64,000 nucleotides of DNA from Paracoccus salipaludis (GCF_002287065.1 NZ_NSJZ01000002.1:186001-250000), one strand, 5' to 3'. Positions 45,044-57,142 are shown, numbered from the stretch's first letter. Notes: generated from the sequence alone by a model not told the origin. Translations and numbers: made by a program.

Positions 45044-46336
45044 TCAGGCCAGCGTTCCCTCGGCTGTCAGCCGCGTGGCGCCGCCCAGATAGGGGTGCAG
45101 CGCCGCCGGAAGGTCCACCGAGCCGTCCGCCTGCTGGCCGTTTTCCAGCACCGCGATCAGCGTGCGGCCCACCGCCAGACCCGAGCCGTTCAGGGTGTGG
45201 ACGAACTCGGGCTTGCCGCCGCCCGCCGGGCGATAGCGCGCGTTCATCCGCCGCGCCTGGAAGTCGCCGCAATAGCTGACCGACGAGATCTCGCGATAGC
45301 GGTCCTGCCCGGGCAGCCACACCTCGAGGTCATGGGTGATGCGCGCGCCGAAACCCATGTCGCCGGTGCACAGGACGATCGTGCGATAAGGCAGGCCCAG
45401 CGCCTCCAGCACGGCCTCGGCGCATTTCGTCATGCGGTCGTGCTCGGCCAGGCCCGTGTCGGCGTCGGTGATCGACACCATCTCGACCTTCTCGAACTGG
45501 TGCTGGCGCAGCATCCCCGTGGTGTCGCGGCCCGCGCTGCCGGCTTCCGACCGGAAGCACTGGGAATGGGCGACCATGCGGCGGGGCAGGGTGGCCTGGT
45601 CCACCAGCTCGCCGTGGACGGTGTTGGTCAGCGTGACCTCGGCGGTGGGGATCAGCCACCAGCCCTCGCGCGTCTGATAGCTGTCCTCGCCGAACTTCGG
45701 CAGCTGGCCGGTGCCCTCCATCATCTCGGACAGGACGAGGACCGGGGTCCATGTCTCGGTCAGCCCGTGGCGGTCGATGTGCAGGTCCAGCATGAACTGC
45801 GCCAGCGCCCGGTGGATGCGCGCGACGGCGCCCGTCAGCAGGACGAAGCGCGCGCCCGACAGCTTGGCGGCGGTGGCGAAATCCATGCCGGGGCGCACGC
45901 CCGCGATCTCGAAATGCTCGGCGGGGGCAAAGTCCATCGCGCGCGGCTCGCCCCAGCGGCGGATCTCGACGTTGTCGCTCTCGTCCTTCCCCTCGGGCAC
46001 GCTGTCCAGCGGCAGGTTCGGGATCGTCATCAGCAGGTCGCGCAGGCGCCCGTCCAGCGCCGAGGCCTCGGCCTGCATGGCGGCGACCTCGTCCTTCTTG
46101 GTGCCGACAAGGACGCGCAGGCGCTGGAACTCGTCCTCGTCGCCGCGCGCCTTGGCCGCGCCGACTTCCTTGCTGGCGCGGTTCTGTTCCGCCTGGGCGG
46201 TTTCGGCGGCGGCGATGCGCGTGCGGCGCTCGGCATCCAGCGACAGGATCTCGGGCGACATCGGCGCAAGACCCCGGCGGGCGAGGGCTGCGTCGAACGC
46301 CGCCGGGTCGTCGCGGATCACGCGGATGTCGTGCAT
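45044..46336 (-). CDS. serS: Seryl-tRNA synthetase
   Basis: 430 aa. Charges tRNA-Ser (and tRNA-Sec). An N-terminal antiparallel coiled coil (residues ~30-110, rich in Glu/Arg/Ala) for the tRNA long arm is followed by the class II core: motif 2 [23 protein letters not shown] (partial), [12 protein letters not shown], and motif 3 [18 protein letters not shown]. The start ATG at 46336 gives [10 protein letters not shown]; upstream in-frame ATG at 46378 is less likely. Normal length. Confidence 0.97.
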   Translation of the reverse strand: MHDIRVIRDDPAAFDAALARRGLAPMSPEILSLDAERRTRIAAAETAQAEQNRASKEVGAAKARGDEDEFQRLRVLVGTKKDEVAAMQAEASALDGRLRDLLMTIPNLPLDSVPEGKDESDNVEIRRWGEPRAMDFAPAEHFEIAGVRPGMDFATAAKLSGARFVLLTGAVARIHRALAQFMLDLHIDRHGLTETWTPVLVLSEMMEGTGQLPKFGEDSYQTREGWWLIPTAEVTLTNTVHGELVDQATLPRRMVAHSQCFRSEAGSAGRDTTGMLRQHQFEKVEMVSITDADTGLAEHDRMTKCAEAVLEALGLPYRTIVLCTGDMGFGARITHDLEVWLPGQDRYREISSVSYCGDFQARRMNARYRPAGGGKPEFVHTLNGSGLAVGRTLIAVLENGQQADGSVDLPAALHPYLGGATRLTAEGTLA

Positions 46337-46428
46337 GGCCTGTCCCTTTCGCTGCCGGTCCGGGTTGGAAAAATCCAACCGCGCGGGTTTGCCTTAGCGC
46401 AGGGGCGCGCGCGGCAAAAGGGGCGGGC

Positions 46429-46785
46429 TCACGCCAGCAGTCCGCCCAGTGCGCGCCAGAAGGTTTCGGGATCGTCGTAGCCCTGGAACCGACCGACTTC
46501 CATGCGGTCTTTCAGCAGGATGAAGGTCGGCGAGGCCTGCGGCGCGCTTGCCAGCGCCAGCCCGTCCGGCCAGGGCCCATCGATCGGCACGGACACCAGC
46601 GGCGCGGCCCGGCCCAAGGGGTGCGAGGCATAGCCGGGCAGCACCTCGCGCCGGAAGGCCGCGCAGAAGGGACAGCGCGGCGCCTCGACCATCAGCAGCG
46701 CCCACCCGCGCGGCGCAGGCGCGGCTGCGGCGGCAGGGAAGGCGGCGGCAAGGGCAAGCGTGGTCAGAACGGCGCGGCGGTGCAT
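46429..46785 (-). CDS. Exported thioredoxin-like protein
   Basis: 118 aa. The N-terminal MHRRAVLTTLALAAAFPAAAAA is a Sec-type signal peptide. The mature domain is a short thioredoxin fold with CPFC (residues ~38-41) and the cis-Pro strand ASPTFILLKD. Similar small periplasmic proteins (SoxS/thioredoxin-like) reduce or maintain Cys residues in the periplasm. The gap to serS is 92 bases and to ada 163, so it may be transcribed alone. Confidence 0.8.
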   Translation of the reverse strand: MHRRAVLTTLALAAAFPAAAAAPAPRGWALLMVEAPRCPFCAAFRREVLPGYASHPLGRAAPLVSVPIDGPWPDGLALASAPQASPTFILLKDRMEVGRFQGYDDPETFWRALGGLLA

Positions 46786-46870
46786 GGGACATCTTTTCGA
46801 CGAAAACTCGGGCCGAGTCTCGCCTGCGCGGCAACCGGTCGCAAGCAGGTCACTGCCCGGACCTCGGCTT

Positions 46871-46921
46871 GCGGGCTTCTTCTTTGTCCAAATATCCTCC
46901 GGGATCGTCGTATACGACGAT
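46871..46921 (-). terminator. Composite 3'-end element after ada (copy 2)
   Basis: Read on the minus strand from 28 bases past the ada stop: the perfect 18-bp palindrome ATCGTCGTATACGACGAT (46921-46904), then CCCGGAGGATATTT and GGACAAAGAAGAAG. The downstream part matches copies after the LacI-type gene and copA; the hairpin part has a different sequence but the same position. Confidence 0.6.
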
Positions 46922-46948
46922 GGGGTGGAAAACCCCCGGTGCGGCGCC

Positions 46949-48031
46949 TCAACCGGCGCTGTCGTGTCCAGCCTGAGCCAGCTTCCGCTCGATCCCGATC
47001 AGCGCCTGCTTGCGCCACAGCCCGCCCGCGTAGCCGGTCAGGCTGCCATCCGCGCCGAGGACGCGGTGGCAGGGGATCACGATGGCGATCTGGTTGGTCC
47101 CCACGGCGCGGGCCACGGCCCGCGCTGCGGTCGGGCGGCCCAGACGCGCGGCAAGCTGGCCATAGCTGACGGTCGCGCCCGGCGGGATGGCGCGCAGCTC
47201 GGTCCAGACCTGGCGCAGGAAGGGGGTGCCGTGCAGCACCAGGGGCAGGTCGAACTCGCCGCTTTCCCCCGCGAAATAGCGCGCAAGCTGCGCCTCGGCC
47301 GCATCGGTGACGGCGCTGCGCCCCAGCCCGATCCGGCCCTGCGCCGCCGTGGACAGCCGCCGCAGTTCCGCCGCCAGTTCCCTGCGGTCGGTGAACTCCA
47401 GCAGATGCAGGCTGCGGTCGTCCGCGACGGCGATCATGCCGCCCAGGGGCGTATCCAGCCATTCCGCCACCAGCCCCGGCCCGCCCCGCGCCATGGCGGC
47501 AGGGGGATGGCCGAAAAGCCGCGCGAAGGCGTCGCGGAAGCCGCTGGCGCTGTCGAAGCCCGCGTCAAGCTGCGCCTCGATCACGGGGGCGCCGCCGGAA
47601 AGGCCGCGCAGGCCCGCGCGCAGGCGGGACTGGCGGGCGTAGTCGAGAAAGCTCATGCCGAAATGCCTCCTGAAGGCGCGCCGCACGGTCGAGGGGTCCA
47701 GCCCCAGCGCCGCCACCCCGGCCTCGGTCCAGCGGCGCGCGGGATCGGAGGCCAGCGCGTCCAGCATCCGCCGGACCACGGGATCGCCCTCCGCCTCGGG
47801 CGCCACGGGACGGCAGCGCAGGCAGGGGCGGAAGCCCGCGCCCAGGGCCGCCGCCGGGCTGTCGAACCATTGGCAGTTCTCGGGACGGGGCTTCCGCGCG
47901 GGGCAGGTCAGGCGGCAGAAGATGCCGGTCGTCCTGACGCCGACCCAGGCGCGGCCCTCATAGGCGGCGTCGCGCTCTGTCAGCGCGCGGTAGAGCGTGG
48001 CATCGTCGGGAAGGGAGAAAAGCGTGTCCAT
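46949..48031 (-). CDS. ada: Ada-type methylated-DNA methyltransferase and activator
   Basis: 360 aa. Three parts: the Ada zinc domain with Cys39, Cys43, Cys70 and Cys73 ([15 protein letters not shown]), where Cys39 would take methyl groups from phosphotriesters; an AraC-type HTH ([21 protein letters not shown]); and a C-terminal O6-methylguanine transferase with the active site [10 protein letters not shown]. Methylated Ada usually activates its own gene and alkylation repair genes. No alkB or alkA gene is nearby. The 3' end carries a composite terminator. Confidence 0.95.
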   Translation of the reverse strand: MDTLFSLPDDATLYRALTERDAAYEGRAWVGVRTTGIFCRLTCPARKPRPENCQWFDSPAAALGAGFRPCLRCRPVAPEAEGDPVVRRMLDALASDPARRWTEAGVAALGLDPSTVRRAFRRHFGMSFLDYARQSRLRAGLRGLSGGAPVIEAQLDAGFDSASGFRDAFARLFGHPPAAMARGGPGLVAEWLDTPLGGMIAVADDRSLHLLEFTDRRELAAELRRLSTAAQGRIGLGRSAVTDAAEAQLARYFAGESGEFDLPLVLHGTPFLRQVWTELRAIPPGATVSYGQLAARLGRPTAARAVARAVGTNQIAIVIPCHRVLGADGSLTGYAGGLWRKQALIGIERKLAQAGHDSAG

Positions 48032-48240
48032 GCCCTCACCTTATCCGATTCGCCCGGGCGCGCAGCCGGTGATCGGGCGCGGCATTCCGATAGCTGGCCT
48101 TAACCCTGATATCCCGCCTCTCACGAAGTAAATGATCACCGCAACGATTTCACAATCATCGATCTGGCGGCGGTGAAAAGCCTTCCTTATGGACCTGCGG
48201 GTAGCTCTGTCATGAGTCTGTTACAATTTCAAAGGTTGCG

Positions 48241-48936
48241 ATGCCTGTTTATCCTCAACACGTCAGGAGTGGCTTCCTGAGCAATTCCTCGAGCATGGGA
48301 ATTATCTGCACGTTGTGGGCCGTACTTCTTGGCGGCAGTTTCTTCCAGGATGCGATCGCGCTAAGCGCCGATGCCCGGGTCTGGCTGTTGGACGTCGATG
48401 CCGAGCGGAGCTTCTACACTTGGTTTTCCCAGACGATCCTGGCTCTGACAGGGCTGATGCTGGTCGATACCGGTAGCAAGATGTTTTCTCGCAGCCGCCG
48501 CATCGCTCTTCAGTTTCTTCTGCTCGGCGCCGTGTTCTTCCTGCTTTCCGCCGATGAGGGGCTGAGCTTTCATGAAATCCTGTCCGCCAAGATTGGGGGC
48601 ATGGGAGGCCTGCATTTCGCTTGGGTGATACCGGCAGCGATCCTCTGCCTGGTCGGGCTTGTCGTCCTAGTGCCTTTCCTGCGCGCGATCGGCCCGAAGG
48701 TGGCAAGCATGATGCTGGTGGCAGCGGGCATCTTCCTGTCGGGTGCGCTGGGCATGGAGGCGATCGGAGGCGAGGTGCTGTCGGCCAACGACGGAGACAT
48801 TCTCGCGCGGCCCTACCGCCTGCTCGTCAATATCGAGGAAGGCGCCGAAGGGCTGGGCGTGATCCTGTTCCTGTTCGCCCTAATCCGGTACCGGGGGGAA
48901 GCCGGTCTCGCGCCGGGAATTTCCCTGTTCCGCTGA
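48241..48936 (+). CDS. Membrane protein of unknown function
   Basis: 231 aa with about six hydrophobic segments (MGIICTLWAVLLGGSFFQDA, IALQFLLLGAVFFLLSA, VIPAAILCLVGLVVLVPFL, GVILFLFALIRY). A short DEGLSFHEILSAKIG motif between helices, with acidic and His residues, recalls multi-pass proteins carrying S-A-D-E-x-x-x-x-H-E, but I cannot name the family. The 209 bases upstream and the 5' part of the gene use more A/T and rarer codons than neighbours. Nothing adjacent suggests a role. Confidence 0.65.
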   Translation: MPVYPQHVRSGFLSNSSSMGIICTLWAVLLGGSFFQDAIALSADARVWLLDVDAERSFYTWFSQTILALTGLMLVDTGSKMFSRSRRIALQFLLLGAVFFLLSADEGLSFHEILSAKIGGMGGLHFAWVIPAAILCLVGLVVLVPFLRAIGPKVASMMLVAAGIFLSGALGMEAIGGEVLSANDGDILARPYRLLVNIEEGAEGLGVILFLFALIRYRGEAGLAPGISLFR

Positions 48937-49088
48937 ACTGCAGCGTGGGCAAAGGGCCGGTCCGGGCGGAAGATGCCGAGCGCCCCGCAAACCTTTAGAC
49001 GGATGCGGAAGGCCTGTCGTCTAGTGGCTGCGCCTCGAACGACCTGCGGATCCAACGGGCCAGGCGCAGGCGTTCCCTTGCCGGGGGC

Positions 49089-50072
49089 TCACTTCAGTCC
49101 CGCCAGCATCTCCGCCGCCGCGGCCACGGGATCGGCCCGGCCGGCGGCGACCTCGGCGCCAAGCGCGGCCAGCCTGCCCGCGGCGGGCTCGCACCGGAGA
49201 CGCGCCAGAAGGCCCGCGCGGACCTCGGACAGGAACCAGCTTTCGGCCTGCTCGGCCCGGTGGCGGGCGAAGTGGCTGGTCTGCCGGCGCCAGTCGGCAA
49301 GGGCCTGCATCTCCTCCCATGCGCGCGCAAGGCCGTCGCCTTCCAGCGCCGAAACGGGCAGGGCCTTGGGAAAGCCCTCGGGGTCCTGCGGGCGCTTGCG
49401 CAGCAGCCGCAGGGCGCCCGCATAGTCGGCCACGGTGCGGGTGGCGGTGGCCTTCAGCTCTCCGTCGGCCTTGTTCACCAGGATCAGGTCGGCGATCTCC
49501 ATGATGCCGCGCTTGACGCCCTGAAGCTCGTCCCCGCCCGCCGGGGCCAGCAGCAGCACGAAAAGGTCGCTCATCTCGGCCACCAGCGTCTCGGACTGGC
49601 CGACGCCCACCGTCTCGATCAGCACCACGTCGAAGCCCGCGGCCTCGGCCAGGCGCACGACCTCGCGCGTGCGGCGGCCGACGCCGCCCAGTTCGGCCTG
49701 GCTGGGCGAGGGGCGGATGAAGGCAAGGGGGTCGCGCGACAGCCGCTCCATCCGCGTCTTGTCGCCCAGGATCGAGCCGCCCGAGCGCGCCGAGGAGGGG
49801 TCCACCGCCAGCACCGCCACGCGCAGGCCCTGACCTGTCAGCATCAGCCCGAAGGCCTCGATGAAGGAGGACTTGCCGACCCCCGGCGTGCCCGACAGCC
49901 CGATCCGCAGCGCCTGCCGCGGGGGCAGGGCGGCCAGCAGCGCGACCGCCTGCGCCCGGTGGTCGGGGCGGGCGCTTTCGACCAGGGTGATCGCACGGGC
50001 CAGCGCCCTGCGTTCGCCCGCGACCAGGCGCGCGGCAAGGTCGGCGATGTCGGGCGCGGTCGGCTCGGGCAT
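49089..50072 (-). CDS. meaB: MeaB/ArgK-type G3E GTPase for methylmalonyl-CoA mutase
   Basis: 327 aa. SIMIBI-class GTPase that loads and protects adenosylcobalamin in methylmalonyl-CoA mutase. Walker A is [15 protein letters not shown] near residue 60; [34 protein letters not shown] (Walker B/switch) and the base motif LVNKADGE follow. The ATG at 50072 has AGGGGGA eight bases upstream. The mutase genes themselves are not in the window. Confidence 0.93.
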   Translation of the reverse strand: MPEPTAPDIADLAARLVAGERRALARAITLVESARPDHRAQAVALLAALPPRQALRIGLSGTPGVGKSSFIEAFGLMLTGQGLRVAVLAVDPSSARSGGSILGDKTRMERLSRDPLAFIRPSPSQAELGGVGRRTREVVRLAEAAGFDVVLIETVGVGQSETLVAEMSDLFVLLLAPAGGDELQGVKRGIMEIADLILVNKADGELKATATRTVADYAGALRLLRKRPQDPEGFPKALPVSALEGDGLARAWEEMQALADWRRQTSHFARHRAEQAESWFLSEVRAGLLARLRCEPAAGRLAALGAEVAAGRADPVAAAAEMLAGLK

Positions 50073-50282
50073 GGGCGTTCCCCCTGATGGGCGTTCGGAT
50101 CGGCCTGTGGTATTGGCGGGATGCCGGCTTGCCAAGACGGAGCCGCGCGCGATTCGGGCTTGACGCGGGCCACTTCGGCCTCTATCCACGCGCAACGGAT
50201 TTCCGGGCGCTGCCAGTCGGCGCCCTTTCAATTTCCGGCACCCGAGCAGCGGGGCCGGACGCTGCAACGAAGGATCAACATC

Positions 50283-50558
50283 ATGTCGCGCGTCTGCGAA
50301 CTGACCGGCAAGGGGCCGATGACCGGCAACAACGTCAGCCACGCCAACAACAAGACCCGTCGCCGGTTCCTGCCGAACCTGAACGACGTCACGCTGATCT
50401 CGGACAAGCTGGGCCAGTCCTACTCGCTGCGGATCTCGGCGGCGGCGCTGCGCTCGGTCGATCACCGTGGCGGGCTGGACGCCTTCCTGGCGAAGGCCAA
50501 GGACGACGAGCTGTCGCCCCGCGCCCTGAAGATCAAGCGCGAGCTGGCGAAGGCCTGA
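50283..50558 (+). CDS. rpmB: 50S ribosomal protein L28
   Basis: 91 aa. [32 protein letters not shown] and [19 protein letters not shown] are characteristic of the alphaproteobacterial L28. The zinc-binding Cys of the other L28 form are absent. GAAGGATCAACATC precedes the ATG. A clear terminator follows. Confidence 0.97.
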   Translation: MSRVCELTGKGPMTGNNVSHANNKTRRRFLPNLNDVTLISDKLGQSYSLRISAAALRSVDHRGGLDAFLAKAKDDELSPRALKIKRELAKA

Positions 50559-50581
50559 GCCCTTCCCTTCGGCAATTTCGG

Positions 50582-50611
50582 AAAGGCCCTGCCGGCGGCG
50601 GCGGGGCCTTT
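50582..50611 (+). terminator. rpmB intrinsic terminator
   Basis: AAAGGCCCTGCC (50582-50593) pairs with GGCGGGGCCTTT (50600-50611), one G-U pair, loop GGCGGC, starting 24 bases after the rpmB stop. The A-tract/T-tract are part of the stem, as in bidirectional terminators. Confidence 0.7.
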
Positions 50612-50670
50612 GCCGTTGGCAGATGACGCGATCCCTTGGCGGCGGCGCCATCGCGCCTTAAAGCTGCGCC

Positions 50671-50994
50671 ATGGTGTTCCGGCTGGCCCTGATCGCGCTT
50701 GTCCTGCTGACCAGCCTGTCGCTGGGCATGGCGCGGGGGCAGCTGCGCGCGGGGACCGAAGTGATCCTGTGCGGCGGCATGGCCGTCATCACCGATCCGG
50801 GTGATCCGGGGCGGGCACGCTATTGCCCCGACATGGCGCCGGGCCTGCTGGCGGCGCTGGATGTGCCCTCACCAACCGTCGCGCCGGGCAGGGGAGCGGT
50901 CCGCCGCGCGGATCCGCCCGAGCCCGTGCGGGTCTCGCCCTTGTCGCGACCGATGCCGCAGGCGCGCGATCCTCCGCCCCGGCGCGCCGCCTGA
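50671..50994 (+). CDS. Small exported protein upstream of the copper chaperone
   Basis: 107 aa. MVFRLALIALVLLTSLSLGMARG is a signal peptide or anchor. The rest has one Cys pair (VILCGGMAVITDPGDPGRARYCPDM) and a Pro/Arg-rich tail. Small proteins of similar layout (signal, CxG, CPD) often precede PCu(A)C genes. The start lacks a good Shine-Dalgarno, so the exact start is uncertain. 39 bases separate it from the next gene. Confidence 0.5.
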   Translation: MVFRLALIALVLLTSLSLGMARGQLRAGTEVILCGGMAVITDPGDPGRARYCPDMAPGLLAALDVPSPTVAPGRGAVRRADPPEPVRVSPLSRPMPQARDPPPRRAA

Positions 50995-51033
50995 TCGAAC
51001 CCCTTGCGACATCTTCAAGCGAGCTTACCCGAC

Positions 51034-51543
51034 ATGAACCCGACCCTGATCCTTGCCGCCGCGATGGCGGTCCTTTCCCTTGCTGCGCCCGCCCGTGCGG
51101 ACCACGACCATGACCACGGCGTCACCGCCGGCGACCTGACCGTCACCGGCGCCTACGCGCGGTCCACCAACCCCAAGGCCGGCGCGGCCTTCATGACCAT
51201 CGAGAACAAGGGCAGCGCCGACTGCGTCCTGACCGCCGTCAGCGCCCCTGACCTGACCGACCGCGCCGAGTTGCACACCCACCGCGAGGAAAACGGCGTC
51301 ATGTCCATGGTGCCGATCGACTCGGTCACCGTCCCGGCGGGCGGAACCCACGCGCTGGAACGCGGCGGCGACCACGTCATGCTGATGGACACCAGGACGG
51401 CGCTGGCCGAGGGCGACGAGGTCGCGCTGACACTGGACTTCGGCCCCTGCGGGAAGGTGCCGGTGATGATGAAGGTGGACAACAAGGCCGGGATGCCGGG
51501 CGCCCATGGCCACGGCGCAGGGCACGGGGCCCCGGCGAACTGA
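51034..51543 (+). CDS. PCu(A)C periplasmic copper chaperone
   Basis: 169 aa. Signal peptide to about Ala22. The Cu(I) site fits the family consensus H-X10-M-X21-H-X-M exactly: His81, Met92, His114, Met116 (LHTHREENGVMSM and GGDHVMLMD). His clusters at both ends of the mature protein (HDHDHG; HGHGAGHG) can bind extra copper, including Cu(II). It delivers copper to cytochrome oxidase Cu(A)/Cu(B) assembly. Confidence 0.92.
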   Translation: MNPTLILAAAMAVLSLAAPARADHDHDHGVTAGDLTVTGAYARSTNPKAGAAFMTIENKGSADCVLTAVSAPDLTDRAELHTHREENGVMSMVPIDSVTVPAGGTHALERGGDHVMLMDTRTALAEGDEVALTLDFGPCGKVPVMMKVDNKAGMPGAHGHGAGHGAPAN

Positions 51544-51546
51544 CGC

Positions 51547-52653
51547 TCAGGGCTGCGGGCCGGCCGGGCCTGCAGCCTTGTTCCCCGGCAATGCCAGCCC
51601 TTCCACGGCGGCCTCGACCGCAGCGGCGGCGGCGTCAAGGCCGTCCCCGGTCAACCGCGCCACAGGAATCGTCCCGCGTTCGTTCTCTTCGTGCCGGGCG
51701 CGGTGCTTTTCATAGCGCGGGTCGTAGTGATCCCGCATCAGCCCGCAAGCGAGCGCGGCCCAGTCGCCGCGCTTGGCCATGGCGCGCCAGGCCGCGATCC
51801 GCTCGGCCGGGTGCAGGGGGGCAAGGCGGGCGACGGTGGCCTCGACCCGGCCCGGCTCGGCCACCGCGTCGGCATAGGCTCTGGCCGTATAGGCCGCCCG
51901 CGCCGCCAGAGGCACCTCGAGCCGCAACCGGGGCGCGGCGCACAGCGCCTGCCACACGGCGCGCGGCACCGCGAGATCGCCGATGCGCGAGCTTTCGGCC
52001 TCGATCACCGCAGGGCGCGAGGGGTCCAGCGCCGCCAGCGCCATGGCAAGGCGGCTTTCGAACAGCTTCTGCGCGGGCTGCCCCCCGGGCATCGCGCCGA
52101 ACAGGCTACCCCGGTGGTTGGCCAGCCCTTCCAGGTCGATCACCTGCACGCCCCGCAGGGCAAGCCGCGCCAGGATCTCGGTCTTGGCCGAGCCGGTATT
52201 GCCGTCCAGCACGACCAGCGGCGAGGGCGGCCCGAGGTCCTGCACCTGCCGCAGCACCAGCGCGCGCCAGGACTTCCAGCCCCCTTCCAGCCGCGATGTC
52301 CGCCAGCCGATCTGCGCCAGGATCGTCGAAAAGGCGCCCGACCGCTGCCCCCCGCGCCAGCAATAGACCAGCGGACGCCAGCCGCCGTCATGCCGCGCCA
52401 GCGGCCCCGCGACGTGGCGCGCGACATTGGCCGCCGCGATGGCGCCGCCGATCTTGCGGGCCTGGAAGGGCGAGACCTGCTTGTAGATCGTGCCGACCTC
52501 GGCCCGCTGGGCGTCGTCCAGGACAGGCAGGTTGATCGCGCCGGGCAGGTGATCCTCGGCGTATTCGGATGGCGAACGCGAGTCGATGATCGTGTCGAAC
52601 CCGGCTTTCGCCAGGTCCGACAGGCTGGTCACGCGGAACTCGGCCGGTTGCAA
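51547..52653 (-). CDS. mnmH: tRNA 2-selenouridine synthase
   Basis: 368 aa. Replaces sulfur by selenium at the wobble uridine of certain tRNAs, via a geranylated intermediate. N-terminal rhodanese domain with IDSRSPSEYAEDHLPGAIN and active-site Cys in VYCWRGGQRSGA; C-terminal P-loop domain VLDGNTGSAKTEILARL. The start is taken as TTG at 52653, two bases after the L,D-transpeptidase stop, because the conserved region begins there (LQPAEFRVTSL); GTG at 52632 is the alternative. selD is not in the window. Confidence 0.88.
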   Translation of the reverse strand: MQPAEFRVTSLSDLAKAGFDTIIDSRSPSEYAEDHLPGAINLPVLDDAQRAEVGTIYKQVSPFQARKIGGAIAAANVARHVAGPLARHDGGWRPLVYCWRGGQRSGAFSTILAQIGWRTSRLEGGWKSWRALVLRQVQDLGPPSPLVVLDGNTGSAKTEILARLALRGVQVIDLEGLANHRGSLFGAMPGGQPAQKLFESRLAMALAALDPSRPAVIEAESSRIGDLAVPRAVWQALCAAPRLRLEVPLAARAAYTARAYADAVAEPGRVEATVARLAPLHPAERIAAWRAMAKRGDWAALACGLMRDHYDPRYEKHRARHEENERGTIPVARLTGDGLDAAAAAVEAAVEGLALPGNKAAGPAGPQP

Positions 52654-52655
52654 GC

Positions 52656-53243
52656 TCAGTAGACGTAGACGGGGGTGCCGATCGGCACCTTGTCGAACAG
52701 GTCCATCACCGCCTCGTTCCGCATCCGGATGCAGCCGTTGGACACCGAGCGGCCGATGGAGCCCGGCTCGGTCGTGCCGTGGATGCGGATCGAGGTGTCC
52801 TGCCCGCCGACCGTGTGCAGATAAAGCGCGCGCGCGCCCAGGGGGTTTTCCGGGCCGCCCGGCATCCCGTTCTCGTATTTCTTGTAATGGGCCGGGTTGC
52901 GCTGGACCATCGCGGGGGTCGGCTTCCAGCTGGGCCATTCGACCTTGCGGCCGATCAGCGCGCGGCCCTTCCAGACCAGTTCGTCCTTGCCGACGGCCAC
53001 GCCGTAGCGGATCGCGCGGCCCGGCGCGATGACGTGATACAGGTAATAGTCGCCCGAGACGACCACGATCGAGCCCACCTCGAAGCCGTCGCGGATCGGC
53101 ACCTCGGTCGGTGCGGGGTCATAGGCAGCCTTGGCCTTGGCCTTCGGCGGGGCGGCCGGTGCGGTGGCCTGCGCCATCAGGGCGCCGGGCGCCGCGATCA
53201 GCGGCAGGGTCAGCATCATCATCTGGCGGCGGTTCATCGACAC
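52656..53243 (-). CDS. L,D-transpeptidase (YkuD domain), exported
   Basis: 195 aa. An N-terminal twin-Arg-containing signal (MNRRQMMMLTLPLIAAPGALMA) leads to a YkuD domain: LYHVIAPGRAIRYGVAVGK, IRIHGTTEPGSIGRSVSNGC (catalytic Cys; conserved His and Gly) followed by IRM. It crosslinks peptidoglycan or attaches proteins to it in the periplasm. GTG at 53243 has GAGGG five bases upstream; the ATG at 53237 is also possible. Its stop is two bases before the mnmH start. Confidence 0.92.
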   Translation of the reverse strand: MSMNRRQMMMLTLPLIAAPGALMAQATAPAAPPKAKAKAAYDPAPTEVPIRDGFEVGSIVVVSGDYYLYHVIAPGRAIRYGVAVGKDELVWKGRALIGRKVEWPSWKPTPAMVQRNPAHYKKYENGMPGGPENPLGARALYLHTVGGQDTSIRIHGTTEPGSIGRSVSNGCIRMRNEAVMDLFDKVPIGTPVYVY

Positions 53244-53663
53244 TCGGTCCCTCGTGGTTCGTGCCTTTTGGCCTTTGCGCTAGCGGTTATGGGGCGGCAT
53301 TTCAACTCAAAGCGGCGTCAACGGGGCGGCGTTGCGCCCGGCGGGACGAGGTCCCATATGGAGTCCCGCAAGGAGAACGCCCATGTGCTGCCGTTCCGTG
53401 ACCCCCCGACCCGCAAGGCGCCCGCGTCGCGCGCCCGTGCGTCCGGCGCATCTGTGCCGGGGACGGGGCGGGCGCGGCTGCCGCTGCCACCAGCGGGACC
53501 GGGGGCTTGCGGCGCGTGCCCCCGTCACCTTGCGCGCGCGGGATGCCGACCTGCTGCCCGTGCTGCAGCCGGCCGAGGCCGCCGCCGATCCTCCGGGACG
53601 GCCGCAGGCCCCGCCCTTCCGCCTTTTCGGCTCCGATGAAACATGGAATCGAGAAGGCTTATC
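53244..53663. other. 420 bases without a supported gene, upstream of copA
   Basis: Divergent region between the L,D-transpeptidase and copA. A small frame 53383-53706 has AAGGAG seven bases before its ATG and a Cys-rich centre (CRGRGGRGCRC), but it overlaps the copA start and is mostly Arg/Pro/Ala, so it is not called. No CueR-type operator was recognised. Confidence 0.4.
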
Positions 53664-56087
<2,424 letters not shown>

Positions 56088-56101
56088 GGGCAGAGGCCGG
56101 A

Positions 56102-56150
56102 CCGGGGGCTTCGCGCCCCCGGACCCCCGCGGGATATTTTCACGAAGAAG
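56102..56150 (+). terminator. Composite 3'-end element after copA (copy 3)
   Basis: Hairpin CCGGGGGC-TTCGC-GCCCCCGG (56102-56122), then CCCCCGCGGGATATTTT and CACGAAGAAG. Starts 14 bases after the copA stop. Same layout as the elements after the LacI-type gene and ada. Confidence 0.65.
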
Positions 56151-56165
56151 AACGAACCGGCGAGT

Positions 56166-56843
56166 TCAGCCGATCAGCGAGGCGACCCATTCCGGGACGG
56201 TGCGGCTGGCAGGACCCTCGATCACCCGGTCGAAGCGGCCGGGCGCGGTGGCGGCGAGGTTGAGTTCCACCGTTTCCGCGCCGTTCATCGCGGCGACGTC
56301 CACGAAGCCCGCGGCCGGGTAGACATTCCCCGAGGTGCCGATGGCTGCGAAAAGGTCGGCGCGGTCCAGCGCGGCCTCGATCCGGTCCATGTGATAGGGC
56401 ATCTCGCCGAACCAGACGATGTCGGGCCGGGCCTCGGGCTTGCCGCAGCGGGGGCAGGGCATCCCGACGGGCATCGTGTCGGGGGCGGGCCAGCGATGGC
56501 CGCAGGCGGCGCAGAGGGCCGAGTCGAGCCGCCCGTGCATGTGGATCACGTCCTGCGCGCCCGCGCGGTCCAGCAGGGCGTCCACGTTCTGGGTGATCAG
56601 CGTGACGCCGGGCTGGCGGCTGAGCCGCGCCAGCGCCTGATGCGCGGGGTTGGGCCGGGCCGAGGCGGCCCCCAGCCGGCGCGCGTCGTAGAAGCGCATG
56701 ACCAGCGCGGGGTTGCGGCGGAAGGCCTCGGGCGTGGCCACGTCCTCGACGCGGTGCCGTTCCCAGAGCCCGTCCGAGTCGCGGAAGGTCGCAAGGCCGC
56801 TTTCGGCCGACAGCCCCGCGCCGGTCAGGACGACGATCCTCAC
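56166..56843 (-). CDS. cobB: NAD-dependent protein deacylase (sirtuin)
   Basis: 225 aa. VVLTGAGLSAESGLATFRD (NAD-binding GAGxSxxSGI/LxxFR), ITQNVDALLDRAG (QNxD), HMHGRLDSALC with the catalytic His of HGRL, and zinc Cys pairs CAACGHRW and CPRCG. FYDARRLG carries Tyr and Arg that in class III sirtuins favour desuccinylation/demalonylation. The start GTG at 56843 overlaps the upstream stop in GTGA, so translation is coupled. Confidence 0.92.
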   Translation of the reverse strand: MRIVVLTGAGLSAESGLATFRDSDGLWERHRVEDVATPEAFRRNPALVMRFYDARRLGAASARPNPAHQALARLSRQPGVTLITQNVDALLDRAGAQDVIHMHGRLDSALCAACGHRWPAPDTMPVGMPCPRCGKPEARPDIVWFGEMPYHMDRIEAALDRADLFAAIGTSGNVYPAAGFVDVAAMNGAETVELNLAATAPGRFDRVIEGPASRTVPEWVASLIG

Positions 56844-57142
56844 CGCGCGCAGTAGCGTTCCGCCGTGGCCGCAAAGGTCTTGTAGCGGTCCCAGAACTGG
56901 TTGTCGGCGGCCCGCTTGGACATCCGCACGTCCTGCGCCTGCTGGGCGTTGCGGAAGAACCCGGCGGCGCGGCGCTGGTCGGCGCGCGACAGGGTCTGGT
57001 CCGCGACCTGCTGGATGCAGCCGCAAAGGCCCGGGCTGCGGGCGCCGCGGTCGGACCGGATGCAGGCGTTGTCGATGGGGCCGGCCTCGGCGAAGGGGGT
57101 GGTCAGAAGGATGGCGGCGATGGCCACGACGGGCTTCATCAT
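56840..57142 (-). CDS. Small exported Cys-containing protein
   Basis: 100 aa. MMKPVVAIAAILLTTPFAEAG is a signal peptide. The mature part (IDNACIRSDRGARSPGLCGC, IQQVADQTLSRADQRRAAGFF, FWDRYKTFAATAERYC) has four Cys and belongs to a family often labelled arginine transporter in Rhodobacteraceae genomes; that label has no visible basis. GAGGAG lies nine bases before the ATG at 57142. Coupled to cobB, but it is periplasmic and cobB cytoplasmic. Confidence 0.75.
   Translation of the reverse strand: MMKPVVAIAAILLTTPFAEAGPIDNACIRSDRGARSPGLCGCIQQVADQTLSRADQRRAAGFFRNAQQAQDVRMSKRAADNQFWDRYKTFAATAERYCAR

Noticed and set aside
48937-49088. Text TCGTCTAGTGGCTGCGCCTCGAACGACC near 49018 resembling part of a tRNA (truncated motif)
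   Set aside because: No acceptor or T-arm pairing could be built around it.
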